Assembly (NCBI RefSeq): GCF_001686985.1
Contig: NZ_CP015318.1
Coordinates: 1,982,001-2,046,000 of the forward strand
DNA length: 64,000 nt
DNA from: Mesorhizobium amorphae CCNWGS0123
GTDB lineage: Bacteria; Pseudomonadota; Alphaproteobacteria; Rhizobiales; Rhizobiaceae
Direction: 5' to 3'
The notes under the pieces were generated by a model. The model was not told the origin of the DNA, ran no database searches, and saw only the letters and a program-made list of their open reading frames with translations. Positions within the stretch are counted from its first letter, which is position 1, and each line of letters starts with the position of its first letter. This document shows positions 27,793-35,858 of this stretch, in pieces. The translations under genes were made by a program, and so were the position numbers.

Positions 27793-28440
27793 TCAAGTAT
27801 CGGCGGAAGGATGCCAGGCAGGCGGATAGCCCTGTCGCAGTACCGAAATGGTGGTCGCCGGCGTGACGAGGCCAAGCGTTCGCCCGGCCATGCTGTCGAA
27901 GTCCTTGGCATCGCCATAGCCCGCGAACGACCAGCGAAGCGCCTTGCCGCCGCGCAAGGCATAGGCAGAGGCGCCATCCGCGACCATCGTCGCGTCCGGA
28001 AGGCCGATAAGGTCTTCCAACTCGATGGACGGCGGCTCGCCGCCCGAGGCCAGCCGCTCCTTGTGCAGCCGCTTGTCGACCATCGGCGCGCGCGGCTCGG
28101 CGATACCGAAAGCGTCGCCGAAACGTTCGACGAAATCCTTTGCCCGTTCGCGCTGGCAGAAGAAGCAGGGCCGATGCCCGGCGGCGAGCGCCGTCACCTC
28201 GTCGAGGAAGAACAGTTCGGTCCAGCCTGGCTTGCCACCCGGCCGGTTGCGGCCCATCGGTTCGCGCCGCGCATTGCGGAATTGGCAGACGCAGATGATC
28301 CAGGCCGGCAAGGCCCAGCGTTTCTTGAGCAGCGTCTTCGTATCGGGGTCATGGATGATGCCGCGATTGCCGGTGAACATCCCGCGTTCGGGCACGGCGT
28401 GGATGGCGCCGAACGGATCGACCCGGTTCTGCAGTGGCAT
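27793..28440 (-). CDS. Conserved protein of unknown function with CxxC motif
   Basis: I do not recognise a named family for this 215-residue protein, although it looks like a conserved proteobacterial protein. It starts [20 protein letters not shown], has [20 protein letters not shown], and a possible metal site [20 protein letters not shown] that recalls the Cys pair of Ada N-terminal domains. There is no signal peptide or clear membrane helix. The ATG at 28440 has GGAGAG upstream. It is in tandem with rsmE (31-bp gap) and divergent from a glutamine amidotransferase gene. A role in nucleic acid or metal binding is only a guess from the Cys pair. Confidence 0.75.
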   Translation of the reverse strand: MPLQNRVDPFGAIHAVPERGMFTGNRGIIHDPDTKTLLKKRWALPAWIICVCQFRNARREPMGRNRPGGKPGWTELFFLDEVTALAAGHRPCFFCQRERAKDFVERFGDAFGIAEPRAPMVDKRLHKERLASGGEPPSIELEDLIGLPDATMVADGASAYALRGGKALRWSFAGYGDAKDFDSMAGRTLGLVTPATTISVLRQGYPPAWHPSADT

Positions 28441-28527
28441 AGCTTTCTCTCCGAACGCACATCTTGGCTGCGATACGGACGCCATGATATCGCTCGCTGC
28501 ATCGTTTTCATGTCAGCAGGTTTTTTC

Positions 28528-29226
28528 ATGCGGGTGTTGGTGGTTCAGAACTACGACAATACCGGCCTTGGCCAGGTCGGTGCCGCGCTCACCGAGGCGG
28601 GCGCCGAACTCGATTTGCGCCGCCCCTATCAAGGCGATGCCCTGCCGGATGATGCAGCCACGCACGACGCCATGGTTGTGCTTGGCGGCGGTCAGAATGC
28701 GCTGGCGGATGATGACTACCCCTATTTCCCCGCACTGCTCGAACTGACGCGCGATTTCGCCGCCAAGGACCGTGCGGTGCTCGGCATCTGCCTCGGCAGC
28801 CAACTGGTCGCGCGCGCCTTTGGCGGCGAGAACCAGATCGGTGGCGCCAATGAATTCGGCTGGCGCGGCGTATCACTCACGGTCGACGCCAAATCCGATC
28901 CGGTGCTTGCGGCACTCCCCGAGAAATTCCCCATCTTCCAGTGGCATGACGACACGTTTGTACTGCCCGAAAACGCCGTGCGGCTGGCCGGCAGCGCCAT
29001 TGCCGAGAACCAGGCGTTCCGCATCGGCCGCGCCGTCTACGGCTTCCAGTTCCATTTCGAGGCGGACCGCCCGATGGTGCGCGACTGGAGCACGTCCTTC
29101 GCTTCGCTCATTGCCGAGCGGCATCCCGACTGGAACGACCGGCTCGACGGCGAAATGGCCCGCAACGGGCCGGATGCCGATGCCGCCGGCCTCGCGATCG
29201 CCCGCGCCTGGGTCGCGACCATCTGA
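28528..29226 (+). CDS. Class I glutamine amidotransferase (GMP synthase-like)
   Basis: The 232-residue protein is a stand-alone class I glutamine amidotransferase domain. The triad is visible as Cys88 in GICLGSQLVARAFGG, and the His and Glu in YGFQFHFEADRP. An oxyanion-strand segment VVLGGGQNAL also fits. Stand-alone members transfer or hydrolyse the glutamine amide on unknown substrates; some act on gamma-glutamyl compounds. The ATG at 28528 was chosen; an ATG at 28510 would add six residues. It is monocistronic and divergent from the CxxC protein gene. Confidence 0.88.
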   Translation: MRVLVVQNYDNTGLGQVGAALTEAGAELDLRRPYQGDALPDDAATHDAMVVLGGGQNALADDDYPYFPALLELTRDFAAKDRAVLGICLGSQLVARAFGGENQIGGANEFGWRGVSLTVDAKSDPVLAALPEKFPIFQWHDDTFVLPENAVRLAGSAIAENQAFRIGRAVYGFQFHFEADRPMVRDWSTSFASLIAERHPDWNDRLDGEMARNGPDADAAGLAIARAWVATI

Positions 29227-29508
29227 TCACCCGGCCCAGCCGCTGTGCTGCGTGACATATTTGGCACGCGGCGCCGGATCCATCTGGGGAAAACCCCTTT
29301 CATCCTTGGTCTGTGGCCGGCCGCCAGCCTAGAAGGCGCGCTCTGCATCTTCCATGCAACCGCGATGAACCTTTTGTGTGACCCGCGCGACACATGGCCG
29401 ATACAGAATCGGCCTAGAAGCGCGAAATCGTCGAAACTTTGAGACGAATTTTTCGTTTCAACGCATTGGTAACCGCCTCGTGCACAGATGCAGCGAGCTC
29501 AACAAGAG

Positions 29509-29649
29509 ATGACGTCCGTGAAAGCAGCACTTCTGTCCTTTGTCATGCTGTCTGCCATCGTGCTGTGCGGTCTCGGCATCTATTCGGCCGATGCAGCCAA
29601 CAACCATCAGGCCGTCGACGGCTACGGCGTCACCGCCGCCCTCCGCTAA
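29509..29649 (+). CDS. Small membrane or secreted protein, 46 residues
   Basis: A 46-codon frame reads MTSVKAALLSFVMLSAIVLC, then GLGIYSADAANNHQAVDGYG and VTAALR. It has a basic start, one hydrophobic segment and an AxA-like site (SADA), so it is either a cleaved secreted peptide or a single-pass membrane protein. GTG at 29518 is an alternative start. Its TAA overlaps by four bases the stop of the convergent phosphoesterase gene. The ribosome site is weak (AAGAGA), so coding is likely but not certain. No family was recognised. Confidence 0.5.
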   Translation: MTSVKAALLSFVMLSAIVLCGLGIYSADAANNHQAVDGYGVTAALR

Positions 29650-30419
29650 GATCCTTCGCCTTCGCCAGTCACCGTCAGGATACGCTTGTCCGCGCCGTCA
29701 ATGGCGAGCGCGGTGAGTTTGCCTGAATGCCAGGCGAGCGTGTCGACATTGACGCGGTTGGCCATCACTTCGGCTTCCGGCACCGGCGTATGGCCATGCA
29801 CCACGATCTTCTCGTAGAGGCCGGGATGGTCGTGGAAGATTTCGCGGATCCAGATCAGGTCCTGCGGGCTCTGCTGCTCGAGTGGAATGCCCGGCCTGAT
29901 ACCGGCATGGCAGAAGAAGAAATCGCCGAACGTCACTGAAAACGCCAGCGACTGCAGGAAGTCTATATGGCTCTGCGGAACGGCCTCGACCAGTGCCGCA
30001 TGTCCCTGTCGCACCGACTCCGCCTTCCCGAACCAGCTGGCGTCGGCGGTCAGCGACACGCCGTAGGACTGCGCCGTCTGCACGCCGCCAAAGCGCATGA
30101 ACAGCCCGTCCGGGTCGGGGGTGTCGAGAAAATCGAGGAAGCCGATGTCGTGATTGCCTGCCAGCATCAGGTGGCGCGGATCACGTTTGCGGGCTTCGAT
30201 CAGGAAATCGATGACGCCCCTGGAGTCCGGACCGCGGTCGGCATAGTCGCCGAGATGGATGACGCGCCAGTCGGCGGTTGGCTTATGTTCGATCTCGCTT
30301 TCGATCCGGCGATGCATGGCGCTGAGCAGGTCGAGCCGGCCATGCACGTCGCCGATCGCGTAGAGCCGCATGCCTTGCGGTCCGCGCGCGTCGAGAAAGT
30401 GGATGCCGGGCCGGGTCAA
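29646..30419 (-). CDS. Metallophosphoesterase (PPP-type serine/threonine phosphatase-like)
   Basis: The 257-residue protein carries all three metal-binding motifs of the calcineurin-like PPP family: GDVHGR near residue 23, GDYADRG near 57 and GNHD near 87. A later FFFCHAGIRPG and VVHGHTP supply the remaining metal ligands. It is probably a cytoplasmic protein phosphatase or a Ap4A-type hydrolase. The TTG at 30419 gives the longest product; the ATG at 30371 (MRLYAIGDVHG) is a good alternative, so the start is uncertain. It is convergent with the 46-residue ORF and lies 64 bp from lldD on the same strand. Confidence 0.88.
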   Translation of the reverse strand: MTRPGIHFLDARGPQGMRLYAIGDVHGRLDLLSAMHRRIESEIEHKPTADWRVIHLGDYADRGPDSRGVIDFLIEARKRDPRHLMLAGNHDIGFLDFLDTPDPDGLFMRFGGVQTAQSYGVSLTADASWFGKAESVRQGHAALVEAVPQSHIDFLQSLAFSVTFGDFFFCHAGIRPGIPLEQQSPQDLIWIREIFHDHPGLYEKIVVHGHTPVPEAEVMANRVNVDTLAWHSGKLTALAIDGADKRILTVTGEGEGS

Positions 30420-30483
30420 TGCTTGTTCGTCTCCACGACGGAACCGTCACAGGAGACGCTAGGGCCAAACAGTGAACAAGCCC

Positions 30484-31620
30484 CTAGCGCCGAAGCTGAT
30501 CCTTGCCCATGTCGGTGACCAGGCGCTTGCCGCACAGCGCCAGTGTTATGTCCATCTCCTTACGGATGATTTCCAGCGCCATGGTGACCCCTTCCTTGCC
30601 CATCGCGCCGAGGCCATAGAGGAAGGGGCGGCCGATATAGGTGCCCTTGGCGCCGAGGCACAGCGCCTTCAGCACGTCCTGGCCTGAGCGGATGCCGCCA
30701 TCCATATGCACCTCGATTTGGTCACCGACCGCGTCGGCGATCTCCTCCAGCATACTGATCGACGACGACGCGCCGTCGAGCTGGCGCCCGCCATGGTTGG
30801 AAACGACGATGGCGTCGGCGCCGGTCTTGGCCGCCATCAGCGCGTCCTCCTTGTCGAGGATGCCTTTCAGGATCAGCTTGCCGCCCCAGCGTTCCTTGAT
30901 CCAGGCCACGTCCTTCCACGAGAGCTGCGGGTCGAATTGCTCCGTCGTCCACGATGCCAGCGAGGCGACGTCGCCGACGCCTTTAGCGTGGCCGACAATG
31001 TTGCGAAAGGTCCGGCGCTTGGTGCCGGCCATGCCCATCCACCAGCGCGGGCGCATCGCGATGTCGGCGATGTTGGCCAGCGTCATCTTGGGCGGGGCCG
31101 AAAGCCCGTTGCGGACGTCCTTGTGGCGCTGGCCGAGGATCTGCAGGTCGAGCGTCAGCACCAGCGCCGAGCATTTCGCCGCCTTTGCACGGTCGATCAG
31201 GTTCAGCACGAAATCCTTGTCGCGCAGCACATAGAGCTGGAACCAGAACGGCTTCTTCGTCACCGAGGCGACATCCTCGATCGAGCAGATGCTCATCGTC
31301 GACAGCGTGAACGGCACGCCGAACTCCTCCGCCGCCTGCGCCGCCAGCATCTCGCCATCGGCATGCTGCATACCGGTCAGGCCGGTTGGCGCCAATGCCA
31401 CCGGCATCGCTACCTTCTCGCCGATCATGGTCGATTCCAGCGAGCGGTTGCTCATGTCGACCAGCACGCGCTGGCGGAACTTGATCTTCTGGAAGTCTTC
31501 CTCGTTGGCCCGGTAGGTGCTTTCGGTCCAGGCGCCGGAATCGGCATAGTCGAAAAACATCTTCGGCACGCGGCGGCGCGCGAGATCCTTGAGATCGGCG
31601 ATGGTGAGAATGCTGCTCAT
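30484..31620 (-). CDS. lldD: L-lactate dehydrogenase / FMN-dependent alpha-hydroxy acid dehydrogenase
   Basis: The 378-residue protein belongs to the FMN-dependent 2-hydroxyacid dehydrogenase family. It has RRRVPKMFFDYADSGAWTES at the N-terminus, VALAPTGLTGMQHADGE, QLYVLRDKDFVLNL, and the catalytic histidine in VSNHGGRQLDG. The phosphate-binding end reads MDGGIRSGQDVLKAL and YIGRPFLYG. L-lactate is the best guess, because the gene is translationally coupled (ATGA overlap) to a GntR/FCD regulator of the LldR type. It probably passes electrons to the quinone pool at the membrane. Other 2-hydroxyacids, such as glycolate, are possible. Confidence 0.88.
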   Translation of the reverse strand: MSSILTIADLKDLARRRVPKMFFDYADSGAWTESTYRANEEDFQKIKFRQRVLVDMSNRSLESTMIGEKVAMPVALAPTGLTGMQHADGEMLAAQAAEEFGVPFTLSTMSICSIEDVASVTKKPFWFQLYVLRDKDFVLNLIDRAKAAKCSALVLTLDLQILGQRHKDVRNGLSAPPKMTLANIADIAMRPRWWMGMAGTKRRTFRNIVGHAKGVGDVASLASWTTEQFDPQLSWKDVAWIKERWGGKLILKGILDKEDALMAAKTGADAIVVSNHGGRQLDGASSSISMLEEIADAVGDQIEVHMDGGIRSGQDVLKALCLGAKGTYIGRPFLYGLGAMGKEGVTMALEIIRKEMDITLALCGKRLVTDMGKDQLRR

Positions 31621-32438
31621 GGTTTTTCCGCGGGTTCACTAATTCGTTGTCTTGGCGCGCCGTCGCCGGCTTCGGAACGCTGCCTGAGCCGAAGCCGCGA
31701 CACGCGCTGCCAGTCGCCGCTGCGCTCGGCCTCGAGCATCGAGCGCTCGACATAGGAGATGTGGTCCATCGCCGCCTGCCGGGCGGCCGCCGGATCGCCC
31801 GCCTTGATCGCGGTGTAGATCGCCTTGTGCTGCGCAAGCAGCGCTTCGCGCGCGCCGGGCACGGTGAACACCAAGAGCCGGTTCTGGAACACGCCTTCCG
31901 ACAAGAGCCGGTAGCAGGAGCGTAGCGTGTGCAGGAGGATCATGTTGTGCGCGCATTCGCAGACCGCGTGATGGAACTCGATGTCGATTTCCGCCTCGTC
32001 GTCGAAGTCGCCGGTGCGATGCGCCTCGTCCATGCGCGCCATGATGCGATCGAGCAGCGCAAGGTCGTCTGATGTGGCCCGCCGTGCCGCATATTCGGCG
32101 GCGATCGCCTCGATCTCGCGGCGGTACTCCAGATAGTCGGTCACCGCCTTGCGATGCATGGAGATCAGGTCGGTCACCGGCTTGGTGAACAGCTGGCCGA
32201 TGACGTCGGCGACATGCGTGCCGCCGCCGGGCCGTGTCGTCAACAGGCCGCGCCCCTCGAGGGATTTGAGGGCGTCGCGCAGGATCGGCCGCGACACCTC
32301 GAACTGGCGCGCCAGCTCGCGCTCGCCGGGCAGCCGGTCGCCGGTGCGCAGCACGCCTTCGAGGATCAGACTCTCGATCTGCTGCACCACCTCGTCTGCG
32401 GTGCGCGAATGCTCGATCCTGGAGAAAATATCGCTCAA
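31617..32438 (-). CDS. lldR: GntR/FadR (FCD) family regulator, LldR-like
   Basis: The 273-residue protein has an N-terminal GntR winged helix (LILEGVLRTGDRLPGERELA, then VSRPILRDALKSLEGRGLLT) and an all-helical FCD ligand domain (REIEAIAAEYAARRA, DIEFHHAVCECAHN, HKAIYTAIKAGDPAAARQAA). Its Asp and His residues fit the FCD metal site. It overlaps the start of lldD by four bases, so it most likely regulates lactate oxidation. A symmetric motif upstream at 32492-32516 resembles one in front of glcD, which suggests that both operons are controlled by this protein. The symbol follows context rather than any proven identity. Confidence 0.85.
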   Translation of the reverse strand: MSDIFSRIEHSRTADEVVQQIESLILEGVLRTGDRLPGERELARQFEVSRPILRDALKSLEGRGLLTTRPGGGTHVADVIGQLFTKPVTDLISMHRKAVTDYLEYRREIEAIAAEYAARRATSDDLALLDRIMARMDEAHRTGDFDDEAEIDIEFHHAVCECAHNMILLHTLRSCYRLLSEGVFQNRLLVFTVPGAREALLAQHKAIYTAIKAGDPAAARQAAMDHISYVERSMLEAERSGDWQRVSRLRLRQRSEAGDGAPRQRISEPAEKP

Positions 32439-32491
32439 CGGGAGGCCTGGGAAATCTTGCCGGTGCCGCGCAGATTAAAGCCAGTGTCGCC

Positions 32492-32516
32492 AACTGGTCA
32501 AATTATTTATCCAATT
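32492..32516. promoter_or_regulatory. Imperfect inverted repeat upstream of lldR (candidate LldR operator)
   Basis: The arms AACTGGTCAAA and TTTATCCAATT flank TTA and match at 8 of 11 paired positions. They give the pattern TGG-N2-AAA-N3-TTT-N2-CCA. The centre lies 66 bp upstream of the lldR start. The same pattern occurs upstream of glcD at 34088-34108. Confidence 0.55.
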
Positions 32517-32644
32517 CGCCGATCTGATCGGTTCCCGGGTCGCGCCCGCATATCGGCCGTTGCTAAACTTTGCTGTTTACGTGCTAGGCCGATTGCCGCA
32601 AGAGGACACCATTGCACGAAGGGTCGAAAACAGGGGGACCAGCC

Positions 32645-33967
32645 GTGTCGGACGAGACGTCCAAACTCGAATTCCAGCCGCGTGCCCGGGGCAGCGTCAT
32701 GGGTTTCCCGGCGCATGAGGGACGGCCGGGCGCGCTCGGCGAGGTGCATGCCCGGCCGCATCCGCTGATCGAGAAGCCGCGCGTGCTGGTGCAACTTGCC
32801 TTCATGACCGAGGGCGGCTCCGGCGTCGACATGGCCGTGCTCTCCGAACTGTCACGGCGCCTCGGCATCGCCGCGCCTGACCGTCAAGCCCGCCACCATG
32901 CCATGAAGTGGGGCAAGGGCACGCTGCGCTGGGAACGGCATACGGAATTCTCGACCTATCTGTGGGAGGGGCCGCTTTCCGACAGCGGCAGGGCCCAGGA
33001 GGACTCTCCGTTCGGCAACGCGTTTTCACCGCCGGGAACGGTCATTTCCGGAATCAGGCTCGAAATCCGCAAATGGACGCAGGCGAGCGAGAGGTTGATC
33101 GCCGGCTTCGACCCGACCAGTCTCTGCTATTCGCTGGTCGAGCGCGGCAATGCCGCCATCATCACCGACTTCCGCCAGGACGGCGACGGCCTGACCCGCA
33201 TCCTAGTGCTCGATCGCGGCCTGACGCCGGCGCGGACGGGCGCGCTGTCGCAGCGGCTGATCGACATCGAGACCTACAGGACGCTGGCCATGCTCGGCCT
33301 GCCGCTGGCCTTGACGCTGTCCGGCCGCGCCCGCCGCATCGAGGACAGGCTGGCGCAGACCACGCTGGAAATGAAGGTCACCGAGACGCGCGACAGCCAG
33401 ACGCTGCTCGCCGACCTGACCGAGCTTGCCGCGGAGCTCGAAGCCGATGCCGCCTCCAGCCTCTACCGCTTCGGCGCCAGCCGCGCCTATGACGGCATCG
33501 TCGTCGAGCGGCTGGAGGCGCTGGAGGAAGAGGCAGTGCCTGGCTACGACACCTGGCGCGGCTTCCTGCAGCGGCGCGTCGCGCCGGCCATGCGCACCTG
33601 CCGTTCTGTCGAGGAGCGCCAGGCTAATCTGTCGCGCAAGCTCACCCGCGCCACGACGCTGCTGCGCACCTGGGTCGACGTCGAGGTCGAGAAGCAGAAC
33701 CGTGACCTGCTGGCGTCGATGAACAACCGCGCCCGCCTGCAATTGCGCCTGCAGCAGACTGTGGAAGGGTTGTCGGTCGCCGCCGTCTCCTACTATGTCG
33801 TCGGCCTCGTCTCCTATCTGGCCAAGGGCGCCTCGATCTTCGGTCACGTCTTCGCGCCCGAGATCGTCACCGCTGCCTCGGTGCCGGTTGCCGTGCTGCT
33901 TGTCTGGTGGGGCGTGCGCCGCGTGCGGCGCATGCACTCCGAGCCGGCGAAACATCCGGGCGAATAG
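32645..33967 (+). CDS. DUF3422 family membrane-anchored protein
   Basis: The 440-residue protein belongs to DUF3422. It has the family start RPGALGEVHARPHPLIEKPR, HHAMKWGKGTLRWERHTEFS, and a central helical region. RATTLLRTWVDVEVEKQNRD precedes two C-terminal hydrophobic helices (about 385-430), so most of the protein should be cytoplasmic and tail-anchored. The GTG at 32645 has GGGGGA upstream; a TTG at 32612 with AGAGGA is an equal alternative. It is divergent from lldR and precedes the glc operon. DUF3422 has no established function. Confidence 0.85.
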   Translation: MSDETSKLEFQPRARGSVMGFPAHEGRPGALGEVHARPHPLIEKPRVLVQLAFMTEGGSGVDMAVLSELSRRLGIAAPDRQARHHAMKWGKGTLRWERHTEFSTYLWEGPLSDSGRAQEDSPFGNAFSPPGTVISGIRLEIRKWTQASERLIAGFDPTSLCYSLVERGNAAIITDFRQDGDGLTRILVLDRGLTPARTGALSQRLIDIETYRTLAMLGLPLALTLSGRARRIEDRLAQTTLEMKVTETRDSQTLLADLTELAAELEADAASSLYRFGASRAYDGIVVERLEALEEEAVPGYDTWRGFLQRRVAPAMRTCRSVEERQANLSRKLTRATTLLRTWVDVEVEKQNRDLLASMNNRARLQLRLQQTVEGLSVAAVSYYVVGLVSYLAKGASIFGHVFAPEIVTAASVPVAVLLVWWGVRRVRRMHSEPAKHPGE

Positions 33968-34087
33968 GCCAGCCGAACCTTGGTACGGATGTGATCGGCG
34001 CGCAGCGGCAGATTGCCGCTGCGGAAGGCTGTTCCGTGGCCGGCCTTCGATTTTGACCGAAGCAGGGTTTGCAACAGTTGCCTCCAG

Positions 34088-34108
34088 CTGGTAAAAGATT
34101 TTTACCAG
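34088..34108. promoter_or_regulatory. Perfect inverted repeat upstream of glcD (candidate operator)
   Basis: The arms CTGGTAAAA and TTTTACCAG are perfect complements around GAT. The centre lies 31 bp upstream of the glcD ATG. The TGGT...ACCA ends fit operators of the GntR/FCD family, and the spacing equals that of the motif upstream of lldR. Confidence 0.6.
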
Positions 34109-34128
34109 TCAAGCGATGGAGGCTGCTG

Positions 34129-35625
34129 ATGTCCGGCCTGGCCATGCCGAAGCCAGACGATGCCACGATGCGCCGGCGCGACGAGATCGTCGCCGACATG
34201 CGCATCATCGTGCCGGGCGAGGGCGTCGTCGATGCCGAGAACTCCATGCGCGCCTTCGAGAGCGACGGCCTGACAGCCTACCGGCAACTGCCGCTGGTCG
34301 TCGTGCTGCCGGAAACGGTGGCGCAGGTCTCGCGCGTGCTGAAATACTGCAACGACCGCAACATCCGCGTCGTGCCGCGTGGGTCCGGCACCTCGCTGTC
34401 CGGCGGCGCGCTGCCGCTCGAAGACGCGGTGCTTTTGGTCATGAGCCGCTTCAACCGCATCCTCGAGATCGATTTTCCGAACCGCGCCGTCGTTGCCCAG
34501 CCGGGCGTCACCAACCTCGGCATCACCACCGCCGTCGAGCAGGAGGGCTTTTACTACGCCCCCGATCCATCCTCCCAGATCGCCTGCTCGATCGGCGGCA
34601 ACGTCGCGGAGAATTCCGGCGGCGTGCATTGCCTGAAATACGGCCTCACCGCCAACAATGTGCTGGGCATCGAGATGGTGCTGATGAATGGCGAAGTGGT
34701 GCGGCTCGGCGGCAGGCATCTGGACACTGAAGGCTACGACCTGCTCGGCGTCATGACTGGTTCCGAAGGCCTGCTCGGTGTCGTCACCGAGGTCACCGTG
34801 CGCATCCTGAAGAAACCGGAGACGGCGCGCGCGCTTTTGATCGGCTTCCCGACCAGCGAGCAGGGCGGCCAGTGCGTCGCCGACATCATCGGGGCCGGCA
34901 TCATCCCCGGCGGCATGGAGATGATGGACCGCCCGGCGATCCACGCGGCGGAAGATTTCGTCCATGCCGGCTATCCGCTCGATGTCGAGGCGCTGCTGAT
35001 CGTCGAGCTCGACGGGCCGGGTGTCGAGGTCGACCACCTGATCGGTCTCGTCGAGGCCATCGCCTATCGGAACGGTTCGACCACCTGCCGCATCTCGCAA
35101 TCGGAGCAGGAGCGGCTGAGCTTCTGGGCCGGTCGCAAGGCGGCGTTTCCCGCGGTCGGCCGCATCTCGCCCGACTATTACTGCATGGACGGCACCATCC
35201 CACGCAAGGAACTGCCGCGCGTGCTCGCCGGCATGCGCGAACTCTCCGAAAAATACGGGCTCGGCGTCGCCAACGTCTTCCACGCCGGCGACGGCAATCT
35301 GCACCCGCTGATCCTCTACGATGCCAACGTGCCGGGCGAGCTCGACAAGGCCGAAAGTTTCGGCGCCGACATCTTGCGGCTCTGCGTGAAGGTCGGCGGC
35401 GTGCTGACCGGCGAGCACGGCGTCGGCGTCGAGAAACGCGACCTGATGCCGGAAATGTTCAACCAGATCGACCTCGACCAGCAAATGCGCGTCAAATGCG
35501 CCTTCGATCCCAACCATCTGCTCAACCCCGGCAAGGTATTTCCCCAGCTGCGCCGCTGCGCCGAACTGGGGCGCATGCACGTGCATCGCGGGCAGGTGGC
35601 GTTTCCGGATATTCCGAGGTTTTGA
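34129..35625 (+). CDS. glcD: Glycolate oxidase FAD-linked subunit
   Basis: The 498-residue protein is GlcD, the flavin subunit of glycolate dehydrogenase, which oxidises glycolate to glyoxylate. An FAD_binding_4 (PCMH) domain has VVPRGSGTSLSGGALP, APDPSSQIACSIGGNVAENS and GSEGLLGVVTEVTV. The C-terminal FAD-oxidase domain has VFHAGDGNLHPLI, GGVLTGEHGVGVEKRD and NPGKVFPQ, the family hallmark. The ATG at 34129 was chosen because GGAGG lies six bases upstream. It is the first gene of glcD-glcE-membrane protein-glcF, under a candidate operator 20 bp before the start. Confidence 0.94.
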   Translation: MSGLAMPKPDDATMRRRDEIVADMRIIVPGEGVVDAENSMRAFESDGLTAYRQLPLVVVLPETVAQVSRVLKYCNDRNIRVVPRGSGTSLSGGALPLEDAVLLVMSRFNRILEIDFPNRAVVAQPGVTNLGITTAVEQEGFYYAPDPSSQIACSIGGNVAENSGGVHCLKYGLTANNVLGIEMVLMNGEVVRLGGRHLDTEGYDLLGVMTGSEGLLGVVTEVTVRILKKPETARALLIGFPTSEQGGQCVADIIGAGIIPGGMEMMDRPAIHAAEDFVHAGYPLDVEALLIVELDGPGVEVDHLIGLVEAIAYRNGSTTCRISQSEQERLSFWAGRKAAFPAVGRISPDYYCMDGTIPRKELPRVLAGMRELSEKYGLGVANVFHAGDGNLHPLILYDANVPGELDKAESFGADILRLCVKVGGVLTGEHGVGVEKRDLMPEMFNQIDLDQQMRVKCAFDPNHLLNPGKVFPQLRRCAELGRMHVHRGQVAFPDIPRF

Positions 35626-35642
35626 GTGTTGGCGCTTGAACA

Positions 35643-35795
35643 CCCCCCTCTGTCCTGCAGGACATCTCCCCCCCAAAGGGGGAGATCGGATGTCGCCTTG
35701 GCCTTCGCCAATCTCCAGCGTTGCCAGAAAGGCGAGGCGTTGAAGCCGCCAATCTCCCCCCTTGAGGGGGAGATGTCCGGCAGGACAGAGGGGGG
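35643..35795. repeat. Palindromic intergenic element, copy 1 (glcD-glcE gap)
   Basis: The ~153-bp element is bounded by inverted arms of about 29 bases (CCCCCCTCTGTCCTG... and its near complement ...CAGGACAGAGGGGGG). Each end also folds on itself through GATCTCCCCC/GGGGGAGAT-type pairs. A second copy lies at 43753-43912 with the same arms and a different middle. This is a mobile-looking repeat similar to RIME-like palindromic elements of rhizobia. Confidence 0.85.
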
Positions 35796-35817
35796 CGCGA
35801 AGGAACGCGGCCTATCT

Positions 35818-35844
35818 CCTCTCCCCCGCTTTGCGGGGGCGAGG
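35818..35844. repeat. GC-rich hairpin just upstream of glcE
   Basis: Arms CCTC-T-CCCCCGC and GCGGGGG-C-GAGG around TTT form a strong hairpin ending 14 bp before the glcE start. It follows the palindromic element directly and could affect mRNA stability or access to the glcE ribosome site. Confidence 0.6.
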
Positions 35845-35858
35845 AACAAGGTGCGGCC

